Shown here piece by piece: positions 29,001 to 41,000 of a stretch of 64,000 bases of DNA. Within the stretch, counting starts at the first letter, position 1. Each line of letters begins with the position of its first letter. A program made the position numbers and the translations under genes. Below the pieces are notes generated by a model, which was given only the letters and a program-made list of their open reading frames with translations, made no database searches and had not been told where the DNA came from. Source of the stretch: Micrasema longulum (taxonomy: Eukaryota > Arthropoda > Insecta > Trichoptera > Brachycentridae); assembly GCA_022494885.1 (NCBI GenBank), contig JAGVSM010001220.1, forward strand, positions 1 through 64,000, in the 5' to 3' direction.

Positions 29001-32000
29001 ACCAATATTGACCACACATAGCGATTGACCATCCTCTGTCTCAGTTTTTAATTAAGACTCTCACTGCAGAAGAATGATTTCATGCCATTGAATGCAATCG
29101 TGCTAGCTATATATTAAATAGTTTACTTAAATCATTCGACATGGATCCCGGTAAATCCAAAGAATTTAAAACCTCTATAATAATTATTTTCAATGCATCT
29201 ACATTAACATTTGTGAAAAGGTTTACGACGTCAAAAAAATATTAGTTTGGCATCTTCGGGGATAACCTGACCTTTGAGAGTTTACTAGTTCTAGTGCGTA
29301 TTTGATAGTGAATTTAGGCCATTAGAAAAACCTTTAAATTGTTCATTGTATTAGTAATCAAGTATAATACTACGGTGGTGGTAAAGGTGAAAGTGTATTT
29401 TAGTATTTGCACGTTGGTGTGGTGAGTGTCCTGACGAAGAAACTGGTTCGTTCCGAAACCGGTAGACATAAAAAATCTGTAAATGGCTGTATTCACAAAG
29501 TTTATGTTTTAAGCATAAATAATAATAGATATGTTATTTTCTTATTTTCTGATAAAATTTTGAGATAAGACTTTATTTTAATCTTAATTTGTCTTTTTCT
29601 GTCTAGTCTGAAAATATTATTTATGTATTTTTTCCAGAATTTGCAGAAAGTATTCCCGGATCAAATCAACGAAGTCCATATCCACCTCGCAGACGTAAGT
29701 TTACCAACTAAATTAAATAATTTTATTAATTTAAAACCAACAATAACTACATTGATCGTCGTTCAAATAAGTCTATGAATTGAAGCAGAATATTGAACTT
29801 TTAAGAAAAGATTCTTATCGCTTTGGAAAGAATGTTTGACGTGATTTCCTTAAAATTGCCTGCTGACAATACTGACAATCCTGATTATTTACACGACACC
29901 ATATTTTCTATTTTTTGACACCTTTAAGACAATACTTTGAAATAAGAGATGACAGGGGACGGATCATTATTGGAGATATCTACATGATTACGATCAATAA
30001 ACTCCATTAATAAAATTAAATGACTTATTTTCTCTAAGAACAGGGATTAAACTCAATTTCAGATACCTACCCCAACTAGAGCCAACTAGAGCCAATTATC
30101 GAATGTTTTATCGTTTGAATGGGAAAAAACACAACTTTGCTCTCGAGTCATAATCACATAATGTTATAACAAAAGGAATGACTAGTTTTGATTCGTTTAC
30201 TTTTCACTCTAGTAAACAGACCATCACGCCGCGCCGTTGCCTTATGTTACAATTCTGAGTTTCTTGATTTGGGAAGAATATTGTGATTTACAAATAATAG
30301 TACACAGTGAATTCAGAAAATGATTTAAAAAGCAAAACATGGGAAAACGTTTTTTATGAAAATATATGTTAAATGAGTGATGTATGAATTCATTAAAACA
30401 TTGATTAAATATATTAAGAAACGTATAACGTCAGAAAAAGCTCTCACAAAAAAAATCATACCATGGATCATCAATATGTTAGTAAAAATAAATCTTAAAC
30501 GTTATAAATAATGTATAAAAATCAGAATAAAATTATAAATATGCATATACATATTTATAAAAATTATAGAAATTCGTGTAATAAAATTAAGTCAAATCGT
30601 AATAAATAAAACAACCCAAATATACAGCATTGAAATAAACAGCTCAACTCCTGTTAGATATTACTTCCGTTGGAAACAATAGCATACATTACTCTAATTA
30701 AACCTTGCGATATTTTTCTGGGTTATTGTGACTTTGACTTTGACTTGAGAAAATTTGATATTTTAATTGAAGATGTTATTTTATAGGCCCAGTACAACAA
30801 CAAGGAGGTCCGAAATCATCTACTCTTCCTTTGCCTCATCGAATCAGCATCGAAAGACCACCCAGTGTTGGCAGAGAGAGGTCGGAAAGAGACGGCTATT
30901 ACAGGTTATACAAAAATAAACTATTGGCTAATTACTTTTATGATTAATAATATTAGCTAACTTGAGTTTTACAAACTATATAAAAATATATATTTATATC
31001 TATTTATTATATTTAAAACACACATATCCATTTATTCTTAAAAAATTCAAGTTTAGTTATCTTAACATTCATTGAATAAACTGTTTACTGGAATTTCGCT
31101 ATGAAATAAGTCATTAAAGTGATTTAATTTATTAATCTTGAAACTAGATATCATATCTCGACTAGTCATACGCCATATATCCTGAAAATAGACGATTAAA
31201 GCTAAAGACGTATTTCGTATGAATAATATTTGGGTATATAGCCTTTAAAACCCATCATTTTTTTATTTAGTGGGTGAAATTATGATATTAAATAAACGAA
31301 TAATATGACAACTTACTACTCACACACATGCACGGGTCACTTAGCGCTAGTTAAACCGCAAAATAATATTAACGCTAAGGTAAAATGATTTATTTGTTTG
31401 AACACTGCGCCGCGCCGCCCGTTACGACTTTTACAACATTATAGCAGAAATCAACAAATTAAATAAAAAGGTACAATTAATACGCAGGGAAAGAAAATAT
31501 GACAGAAATAGAAAAGTTGAATATGAACAAAGAAAGTAATTATGACTGATAACGCCACGCCAGACACGTTGATGTAAACATTAAAAAAATGTTATGAATA
31601 AATGTTAACAAAAAAAGAGATTATAAAGGAGACAAAATATGGACATCGATTTGATTATATATTTTTGGTTAAGATATTTTTTAAATTTTAATGTCGAACA
31701 AAGTAATTCCAAAATTTCTATGGTTGTCAATAATATAAACATTTTTGTTGTTACATTAATCAAAATATAGTTATATGTTTACATTTGAACCTCTGTTTTA
31801 TTTGTTTAGAAATATTTTTTATTTTAATATTTTCTTTTAAAAAAAAAATGTATAAATATACGCGCTCTTATAATTTATCCAAATAAATCAATTTTGGTGG
31901 CCATTTTCAACGAGTAGTAAATAACTCACTATTTAAAAGTGGAAATCAAGTTGGGGTAGAGTGGGGCTCGAACCTCGGACCTCTGATTCGTGAGACCACA

Positions 32001-35000
32001 ACTCGACTCAAATTATTTACACAATTATCTTTAAATTTAAGTCTCGCTAAATTGTAAGCATAACACTCGTCATCAGGTTTTTATATTATATATGGCTTCG
32101 ATTGTTTCATACTTAACCTGAATTAATAATTATTTAATTTTAAAAACATTACCCACTATACCATATTTTATTTAATTCAAATAAATTCTATACCTCAGAG
32201 GCAGACGGATGCAAATACAGAATTTGATGAAATGAGGTTTCGATTTTCGTATCCAATTTATGATCTTGTCCATTGATTTTAAAAATATGTTAGTCTTATA
32301 ATGAACGAACCAATGTATTAAGATTCTAAAAATTTTAATTAATGTTCTGAATAAATAGAAATCACTTAGAGAAAGTAGGTTCTTTAGGCTATAGTTGAAC
32401 ATTTTGCGTTTGGATTTGCATCCGTCTGCCTCTGAGTAACAGAATTAAAACTATCATTCATACAAAAAACTTTTTTCCATTAACCATTATTTGAGTATAC
32501 GTCTCACTTCTGTATTCAACCCAATATTCATAATATTGTTTGGTATCATGTTACATGTTGTAGATATATTGTATTAATTGCAGTGTCATTTTTGCCACAT
32601 TTATTACAATGTCTAAGAACAGCTAGCTCTTTCACACTTGTAAACCTGGGCTGGAAAAAAGATCGCTCTGTTAGCTTGTATTAGTACGTAAATACGCGTT
32701 AAAAATGCGTTTTCTACGCGCGCTTTTGGGTTCAAAATACAACCCCTGGAGTGATTTTCCAAACGCTCTCGCAGCCGTAGAAAAAGCTTTTATCTCACCA
32801 TTTTACATTCAAAATACGTGAGTTAAAAGTGTTATCTACGGACGCAAGAGCGGTTCAGAATAGCACCGCTGGTCTCGTCATTGTGTATTAATTTGTGTTT
32901 ATATTCAGAGTGCGACAAATAAAGTTGTACCAAAGTAGATATTTTTTTTGCATATAAATGAAATTGAGTTTTTGTCTCTAGCGGTATACATATTTATGTA
33001 GTTACAATTTGATCATTGAATTTCGCAAATTTTGAATAAAATTAATATTAGTTTTGCTTGGTAACCTCCAAGAAGTTAAAGCATATCGTTAAATTAATTC
33101 TGAGAGAGATAAATAAATAATTCGTAAAGTATTAACAGGGATATAACATTTAATTATGTACATTATTTTCTTTATTTCTCTAAATCGCTTACCAAATTTT
33201 CTTATGTGCACATCCTATTTAAAGTTACAATCTATTGTTGAACCTAAATACACATATTGCTCAATATTTTCACATATGCAAATTCAATTCAATTTGAAAA
33301 ACAGCACATACCTCAGAATTCTTAGGCGAACATTTTGGAAATAAAGTACTATATGGCCCATTTCACAATACGTATCGTATCGGTAAAATCACAGTGGGTG
33401 GATACTTATGTATTATTGATTGATTTGGTGTTTATTTTGTAGAAATCCATATTTTAACTTACAATACTAGAAATCAAACACTGATTTGAGTCTACTGAAC
33501 ACTTTATTTTATTTTTACAAATATAAAAATATAAATATAAAAACTTCGTGACTATTGTTTCGCCTTGTTAGGGCATTTTCCAACTAATGTGAAGATTATA
33601 TGGATTGAATGTTCTTATATAGTTATATAATTCAAGATACTGAAGTAGAAAATAAAAATAATCTTATGAACTATAGCATGTATATTAATCATAATTGAGG
33701 GAAAAACCAATGGTTAAGGGCGAGGCTAAGTGTTTAATAGGTAATGGGGAATTTAAGTATTTATATTTGAATTTCGGGAAAAATATAACAAAGTAAGTAT
33801 TTACTGACATACAAGTATGTATTGTGAGATAATTAATGAAGCTTTATAGTTTTGTAAAGTTAGATAATTGCTGTCAAAAAAATATCAAAAATATTATAAT
33901 AGGTTGCTGTTCATTTAAAACATGATTGAAATATTACGAAGAAATTTATATAAACATAAATGTATCATCATACAATATTTCTATTTTTAAGAATTTCTTA
34001 TCAAAATATATAAATGCAACTGTAACATGATTCATATTTTAATTACGCGTCATATAAGCGTGTACAAAAAGGAACAAAGTGAAGAATAAACAAATAACAA
34101 AATAAGAATAAACGAATAAACAATTGTCACAAAGTTTTTATTTTTATATTTTTATAATTGTAAAAATAAAATGAAGTTTCTCAAATCAGTGTTTGATTTT
34201 TATAATTATAAGTATAAATTTATTCATTATTTTATTTTTTCGTTTCATTTCTTTAGTTTCTGCTCGCGGGTGAAATTTTACTAAAGTAAATCAAATGGTG
34301 ATTAGTCGGCCTTATGGTGTACTGGTTCATGCGTTTACTTGCCAATTAATTAATACATATATCTAAAAAATGGATTTTTATACGATAAAAGACAATCCAT
34401 TCTTTGTTATTTTATCGGGTTGGGTGGACATTTACTGTAAAAGCGGCCTATGGATTTACACAACGTTCTAAGAAAGTACAAAACCATACTATCATAAAAT
34501 ATTTGTACAACGTACATCTCATGCACATACTTTTATCTATCCTTCATTCAATAAATTTCATTTTAGTTTTTTAATTTTTGAAAAATATGAAATGAACCTA
34601 TTATTCATATTTTAATTAAATAAGTACATAATATCTATGTGATGTACTTTATTAAACAATGTAGTAATTAACCGTGAATAATTTTTCGCTAAATATTGTG
34701 AAATATTTTTTTCAGCGATCGAAACGAATTGATGAGAGATAGAGAAAGAGAACGAGAAAAGGAAAGAGAGAGGGAGAGGGGATATTTAAGCGATCACAAT
34801 ACCAGGTAAATATTCAAATATTTTAATAAAACAAAATATGCAATATATACTGAAATTACGTTTTACACGGTTTCGAAATAACACTCTCTAAAAGTTTTAA
34901 TAATATAAAAAATTAAACAGTAATTTTAATATACCAAATGGTAATATAATTATTATATTATTAATTTGTCATTGAAACCTTGCATCGCTATTTTCCTTGG

Positions 35001-38000
35001 CGTATAATATGCGCTACTGAATAACCATTTTGAAAGTATTTTGATGTCAAGTTATATTTATGAGAAAAAATATGGTACAATTTACAAGAAAGGTTTTTTT
35101 TTAATCCCTATAAATTACAACGAAACCTACCCAGCAATCTATATTTTTAATATGCTTTTTTTACAAGCTACTGTGTGTAACGCATCCCACGTTTTAAAAG
35201 AGGTTCCATGAAATGAAAGATACCTGTACATAATGTTTACTTAATGACTATTAAATTTATATTACAAACCCATATAGGCTTTCCGCCATTAAAACATAAA
35301 TATACAGTGTTCCGCCGGCAGGTTCTACACTTTAAACCACTCTGTCTATGGTTGTAGTAGTAGCTGCGAAGAGAGAATGGTATTATCGGACGCGAGAGTA
35401 TTACCTCTGGGGCGCTTTACAAAGTGATTACATAAGTAATTCTACAAATTAATAATAAAAATAATTTTTAATTTATAATGCAAGTAAAACAATTTACTTC
35501 GTTATCGCATGCTTCGCATTTATTCAAATGATTTAGAGAACGAGTGGATTTTTAGATATTTCGAAACATCACTTAACTCTCATAGCTTCGCACTTCTACA
35601 GGAAGACCATCCCATGCCATAGGGTCTGCGAACGCAAATCCGCGTTCACTGAATTTATTGCGCTGGTGGCGTAGAGGTAAAATAACTTTTCCTCTCACCG
35701 TAGATGTAGCTGATCTAAGCGTAAAAATTATGTCAGCTAGTTCATCTGGAATGCATAATTCTCTTAGATATTACGGCTCTAGACACTCCAAACGCATTTG
35801 TTAATTTGAAACGGGTTGTGGTTCCGTGGCTAGTATCTCGGAATCACGGATCAGAGGTTTGTAGATCAAACCCCACGTTACCATAACTTGATTCTTATTT
35901 TCTAATAGTGGGTTGTTTACAAATCGTTGGAAATGGCCCTAAAAATTTGAGCAAATCTTAAGAACGCAAATGTTTTTTTTTACTTTGTAAAAAAAATTGA
36001 CGGCGACATCAACCGCCAAATTTTTGCGAATGCATTTAATTTGTCTTAGCAAGTAAAACATAAACTTGTCGTTCTACTAATTTGAGCGTCAAGACAGAGG
36101 TCAGAGTTAAGAAAGACTCCCCGTAGTTTCACAGTGGATAAAGCGGTACTCCTTACGTCGGGTAGACTTAATCCTTAATCAACTTCTGTCGTCAGGCTGA
36201 AGCCATCCGATCCGTTTTAAATGGGTTTAATGTTGGTCTTTTTCAGCCATCCGGTTTCCTATTTTCTCTATGCATTTTATTTCTTAACATATTACAACAG
36301 ATGTGAAGAATATTGTAGAGAAGGAAATATAGAAGTAAAGACATCTACGGTGCTTATGACCCGTCATTGGCTGGTTTAACATTCAGCATTCTGCCCATAT
36401 TAAAAAAAAAAATTTTTTTATTTGATTCCTTCAATTCTTTCATCTGTTGATGTTTGTGAAGTTAAGGAGCTAAAACCTTCATTTATGCTGGTGAGATTCA
36501 TTTTATGCATTTTATTGTGCATTTTATTTCATCATGTTTATGTATTTAGGGCACCTTTCAAAATAATGTAAGATGTCTCCCTCGACACGGGATACTCTGA
36601 TAAGGGAACGTTTTTTTAATTTAAAAAATAAACAAGAAATTTGCAAAATAATAATTAAATTATTTACATCAAAATAAATATAATATCGAATCGCACACAA
36701 ATGCGAAACGAAAGAGAAAACAATTCATTATATTCCGAATATGCATGTAAGAAAATAATTCACATATTATTTCATTTTTCTGCATAATCCACTTTAAAAA
36801 AAAACACATGATATGTCTACACAAAGTATAATATTCCCTTTTACTACGTAGATATGCCAACAATATTATATTCCTGAGAAGTTTTTGGCAAAGGAAAAGA
36901 TACGCCTGTTAAAACTAAAATTCAAGATTTAACATGAAACATAATTTTTGGAGATTCAGAGAGAAACATTACTTAGATTAACAACAAAGTGCAAGAACAC
37001 TCATGTACAACAAACATATTTAAATAAAAATTGTTTAAAACATTTGGGAACTTACTAGTTTAAAATAAACTTAAACCATTACTATTTTTTTTATTAAAAT
37101 AATACAATGTATGTTAAAAAATCCTACAAATAAAATGTATGTAGGTACATTCAGAAAACCTGTTTTTACAATTAGAAATTATATTAAACTAGCGGACCCG
37201 ACAGACGTTGTCCTGCCTGAGCGTTTGCAAAAGAGTTTTCATTGATAAGTAGGTACCTAGGTACTTGTTTGTGATTAAATTCCAAAACTATGTTTTTTTT
37301 TATATTCAAATATTGAATTCAAATAGATACCTAGGTACCTGTTTATGGTTGAATCCCAAAACATAAATCAAATATTTTTTCAAATATGGTATTCTGTTTG
37401 CAAACGTCAAACTCCGGTCGTCTCACCAACAAAGGGGTGTACTTATGTAGGAATACGATTTAAAAAAATGTATTAAATTTAATATTAGTTTAGTGTTACC
37501 AAAAATCCAATAGAAATAAAAAAATGGGTTGAAATTATAAGGAATTTAAGGAAAGAATCTGATTGAGATCCACAAAAAACAAATGTTGTTTGTAAACATT
37601 CAAAAACAAACTTTTTCCATACACAAAAAAAAAAAACTTTTCATTTTTTAGTAAATGCATTCTCCTCGAATGCAACCTTAGTAAATCGATGAATAAAACA
37701 TTTATGCTCCTTACTTCTTTTTTACCAATTAGATTGAAGATTTTAATATTTACAAACACGCACAGTGCAAAGATCTATATTTCTCTGAAAACCGCACGTT
37801 AATCGGTTAAACCGCTTAGAAGAAGTTCAGGGACATCACACGTACAGAGGAACTATATGTATAAAGATGTAATATTTCTGATAATTTGAAGTTTGAGAAT
37901 GACCACAATGAATTACATCAGAAGCTCAATCACAAATAACTATTGACGTGCTAGTAAGCGACGTGCTAACAATTTCTCACCATGGTTGTTTATCGTATTC

Positions 38001-41000
38001 GCGATCACAATGAACATCCGTATTAAATGTCAAAATATTTACGTTTCGCGACGCATAATCCTGCTGCGCAATTACATGTTTAGATTTAACTGATCTAAAT
38101 ATCGAAAATATTCAAAAATTTCTATTTTTATTTAATTATTTATCATGCTATTTATTGCATTTTGCCGGCGGTTGACAAGCCAAGTCAAGAATAGCAGTCG
38201 CCATAGTAATTGTTATTAAATTTTTTACCACTTTTTTGTACTAGACTTACTATTTTGCAAATGCAATATATTGTATTATTTTTTATAAATGCCGATTTTT
38301 CACCAATAAACTGTATTTATTTACGAGGAAAACAAAAAACAAACCGACACGAGCGTTGACTTAGAGATTACACACGCGTTAACTTATGACTGCGATAACT
38401 TAAGCACGTTCATTATTGTTCATTGTGATCGCTCAAATGCTTAGCATATTTTTAAGCACGTAGATAGTTATTTGTGATTGAGCTACGGTTTTGACTTTGC
38501 TACTACTGAGTATGTAGCGCTGGTTACGTATTTTCAAGATTTAAATATTTTTACATCATTGCTAAATGTCATTTATTTTGTAGTTCGAAAAATATTTATA
38601 CTGATTCCCATTACGGTTTTATTTAATTTCAAGAGAACATTTTGCAAGCATAATGGTTGAGCAAATAATTATTCTTAATTTCCATTGTTAACAGGGATCG
38701 AACGAGAGAACGTGACCAAGGTTACATGAGTGACCATAATTCAAGGTAGGCTGCGTGAATAATTATTTACAAGAAAATGTACAATGAATTTTTTCATCAT
38801 CTTATTTTTAATATTTTTCCATTTATTAAACAATACTTATAATTGCAGTTTAAAATAAAAATCAATATAATTTGGTAAAAATTTAAATCACCTTAAATAT
38901 ACAGAAATTCATAATAATAACAGTTTAATTCTAGATATTTTTAGTATTTCTTTTAAATTTCACATTTGTTCACAATTCTTTACACTTTATTTCCAATTAT
39001 ATTTTATCTTCTAATCGATGGCATTCTTATAATAATCATTTCCACATAATTTAGTAAGGGATCGTTTTTTTTTTTAAATATTAGAAATAAATTTTACAGG
39101 CAAACTTTTAATATTTGGGAAAAATTAACAATTGATAAATTTATAAACGCACTGAAGGAAGTACAAACTAATAAGTATTTTGTTAAATATTGTTATTACT
39201 TGATGGTCAGAATTTTTTTTTCTGAAATATAAAGATACTGGTTTATTATAAAGAATACGTCTTTTTACTATGAAGGTCTGAATCTAAGAATCTCGAAATT
39301 ATTTTCCTTCGGCTTAGTCGATTGCTACGTTACAGCGTTACTCCGCCCACTCCCACGTCACATAGCTAGCCTAGTAGCGATATCTAGCATCAACGAGTGT
39401 CACTACTTCACTACAAATATCCCTTTTTCTACAATCACTTTAAGTTTTCTATACATCGAATATTTTTTGGTGTAATCACATGGAACCAAGCCAGGACGAT
39501 GGATTCAATCAGCTTGGATTCTTGCTTGGAATTTTTGAGATACCATCACTATCAGGCCAAGGCACGTCAGTTTTGTAATGGTAGTCCAAACTAAATTGTA
39601 CAACTTCTAGCTGTACGGTATGGCACTCTGTTTTGCTGAAATATGCACTTCTGTGGGTCTCCATTGAATTAATTATCGATATTAGGCAACAGTTTCGCCT
39701 CTTACACTGCTTCTTGGTACTTTTTTACATTGATGTTGCCTTCAATGACCGCTAGCGGCCCTTCAAATCGGCTGCGAACGAATTTCACCCCATCAAAGCC
39801 AGATATGCTAATTTTGATCTCGTTGCTCTTAAATCTGCCATAAACTTGTACACCGGGTGTTTTGATTATATTTTGTAGATCTCCGATAGCCCTGCATGGT
39901 CCTATCTTTCAGGTTTTGCAGCTGATTTCATCGATCTAGTGTTCGTAGCCCGTACGGAGAATTTCCTTAAGCTGACTTTATTGCTCTTCCGCTCAAAATC
40001 TTCTCATATTCCTCATAAGCCTACCCTTCTTCACAATAAGCGATGGTTTTTCTTCTCTTACCGGTGATTAACCAACATGTTTTGAGGTATTCAGAGCCAT
40101 TTTGGTTGTTATACAATTTTATTAACTTTCGTAACTAGTCCTTACTTTTTAAAACACAATACCTGACTAAAGATTTCTAATGTCTTCTAGATTGATAATT
40201 ATAACGTAACCACACATCTTGTATTTGTCTGATTTTAATTACGAGATTTTTCGTGATGGTAGGAACAAAAATGTCAACCCGAAAATTGGTTAGTTTGTTT
40301 AATATGTAGTTTGTTATTTTTTAAACATGGATTTTAAAATCTTTACAAAACCAATTATGCAAAAAAAAAAAAAAATATTTTTGTATAAATTTGGCATGGG
40401 AGTATACATAGTACATTTTCTACACAAATATCAAATAACGCAATTTTTTTTTAAAGTGTCCAGAATTAATTATTTTACGTTGTATACCTATTATGATTTA
40501 TGTAGTTATTGTATTTTAAATAATTCTTCCTTTATTTAATGAAAATGTTGGGAACTTCAATTGATTAAGCCCTGGTATTCAATTCAAATCACAAGTATTT
40601 AAAAAAAATCATATCCACAATTACAATAATGTATTATATTTCGAAAGAAAACGTGTCTCTTTGTACTCATTGATTTAAATATTTTAACATCAAATGCTCA
40701 GGTACACGCAGGCAAAAGTGTTTGTTTTTAAGTAATTCTAGAAACCATAAAAAACTTTTTGAACACTAGGAGGTGCCGAACTAGATTCTTTAGATATGAA
40801 ATCAATGTGGCTTTTCATGAATATTCAATGTATAGAACTTTTGTTAAATTTCATTTCCTTCGCTTTCTAATTCTGTTTTCCTTAAAATACCATTAACATG
40901 AATAGATAATATTATGTCCTGAAAAAATATTTTATAGGATTGTATGGTATCGCAGCCCAAATTGAGGGGATCACAGTAACCAGACAAGTATACATATAGA

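Larger units (their letters stand above)
26148..29637. other. sif intron 10
   Basis: Holds a MITE (26,290-26,459), a family-2 SINE (26,950-27,117), an inverted pair of a short repeat (27,685-27,795 and 29,360-29,480) and an RTE-like remnant (28,600-29,045). 27,800-28,590 is AT-rich, nothing recognised. Confidence 0.75.
30905..34715. other. sif intron 12
   Basis: Contains a family-3 SINE (31,905-32,015), a TIR element (32,193-32,436), a GC-richer hairpin (32,763-32,856) and a SINE head fragment (34,305-34,345). 32,900-34,300 is AT-rich with no feature. Confidence 0.75.
34806..38694. other. sif intron 13
   Basis: Separates the two GYxSDHN exons. Contains the second copy of the 13.1-kb repeat (35,505-35,600), a family-3 SINE (35,805-35,945), a foldback copy (36,288-36,458), a LINE-tail-like repeat with tandem units (37,190-37,550) and a 562-bp TIR element (37,923-38,484). 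Confidence 0.75.

Noticed and set aside
29415..29465. Hammerhead ribozyme
   Set aside because: Core-like CTGACGA and GAAAC are present but stem II has mismatches and stems I and III cannot be closed convincingly; moved to findings as a hypothesis.
40327..40539. 70-codon open frame and similar short AT-rich frames
   Set aside because: Composition dominated by Phe/Ile/Lys/Asn/Tyr as expected from random AT-rich DNA.
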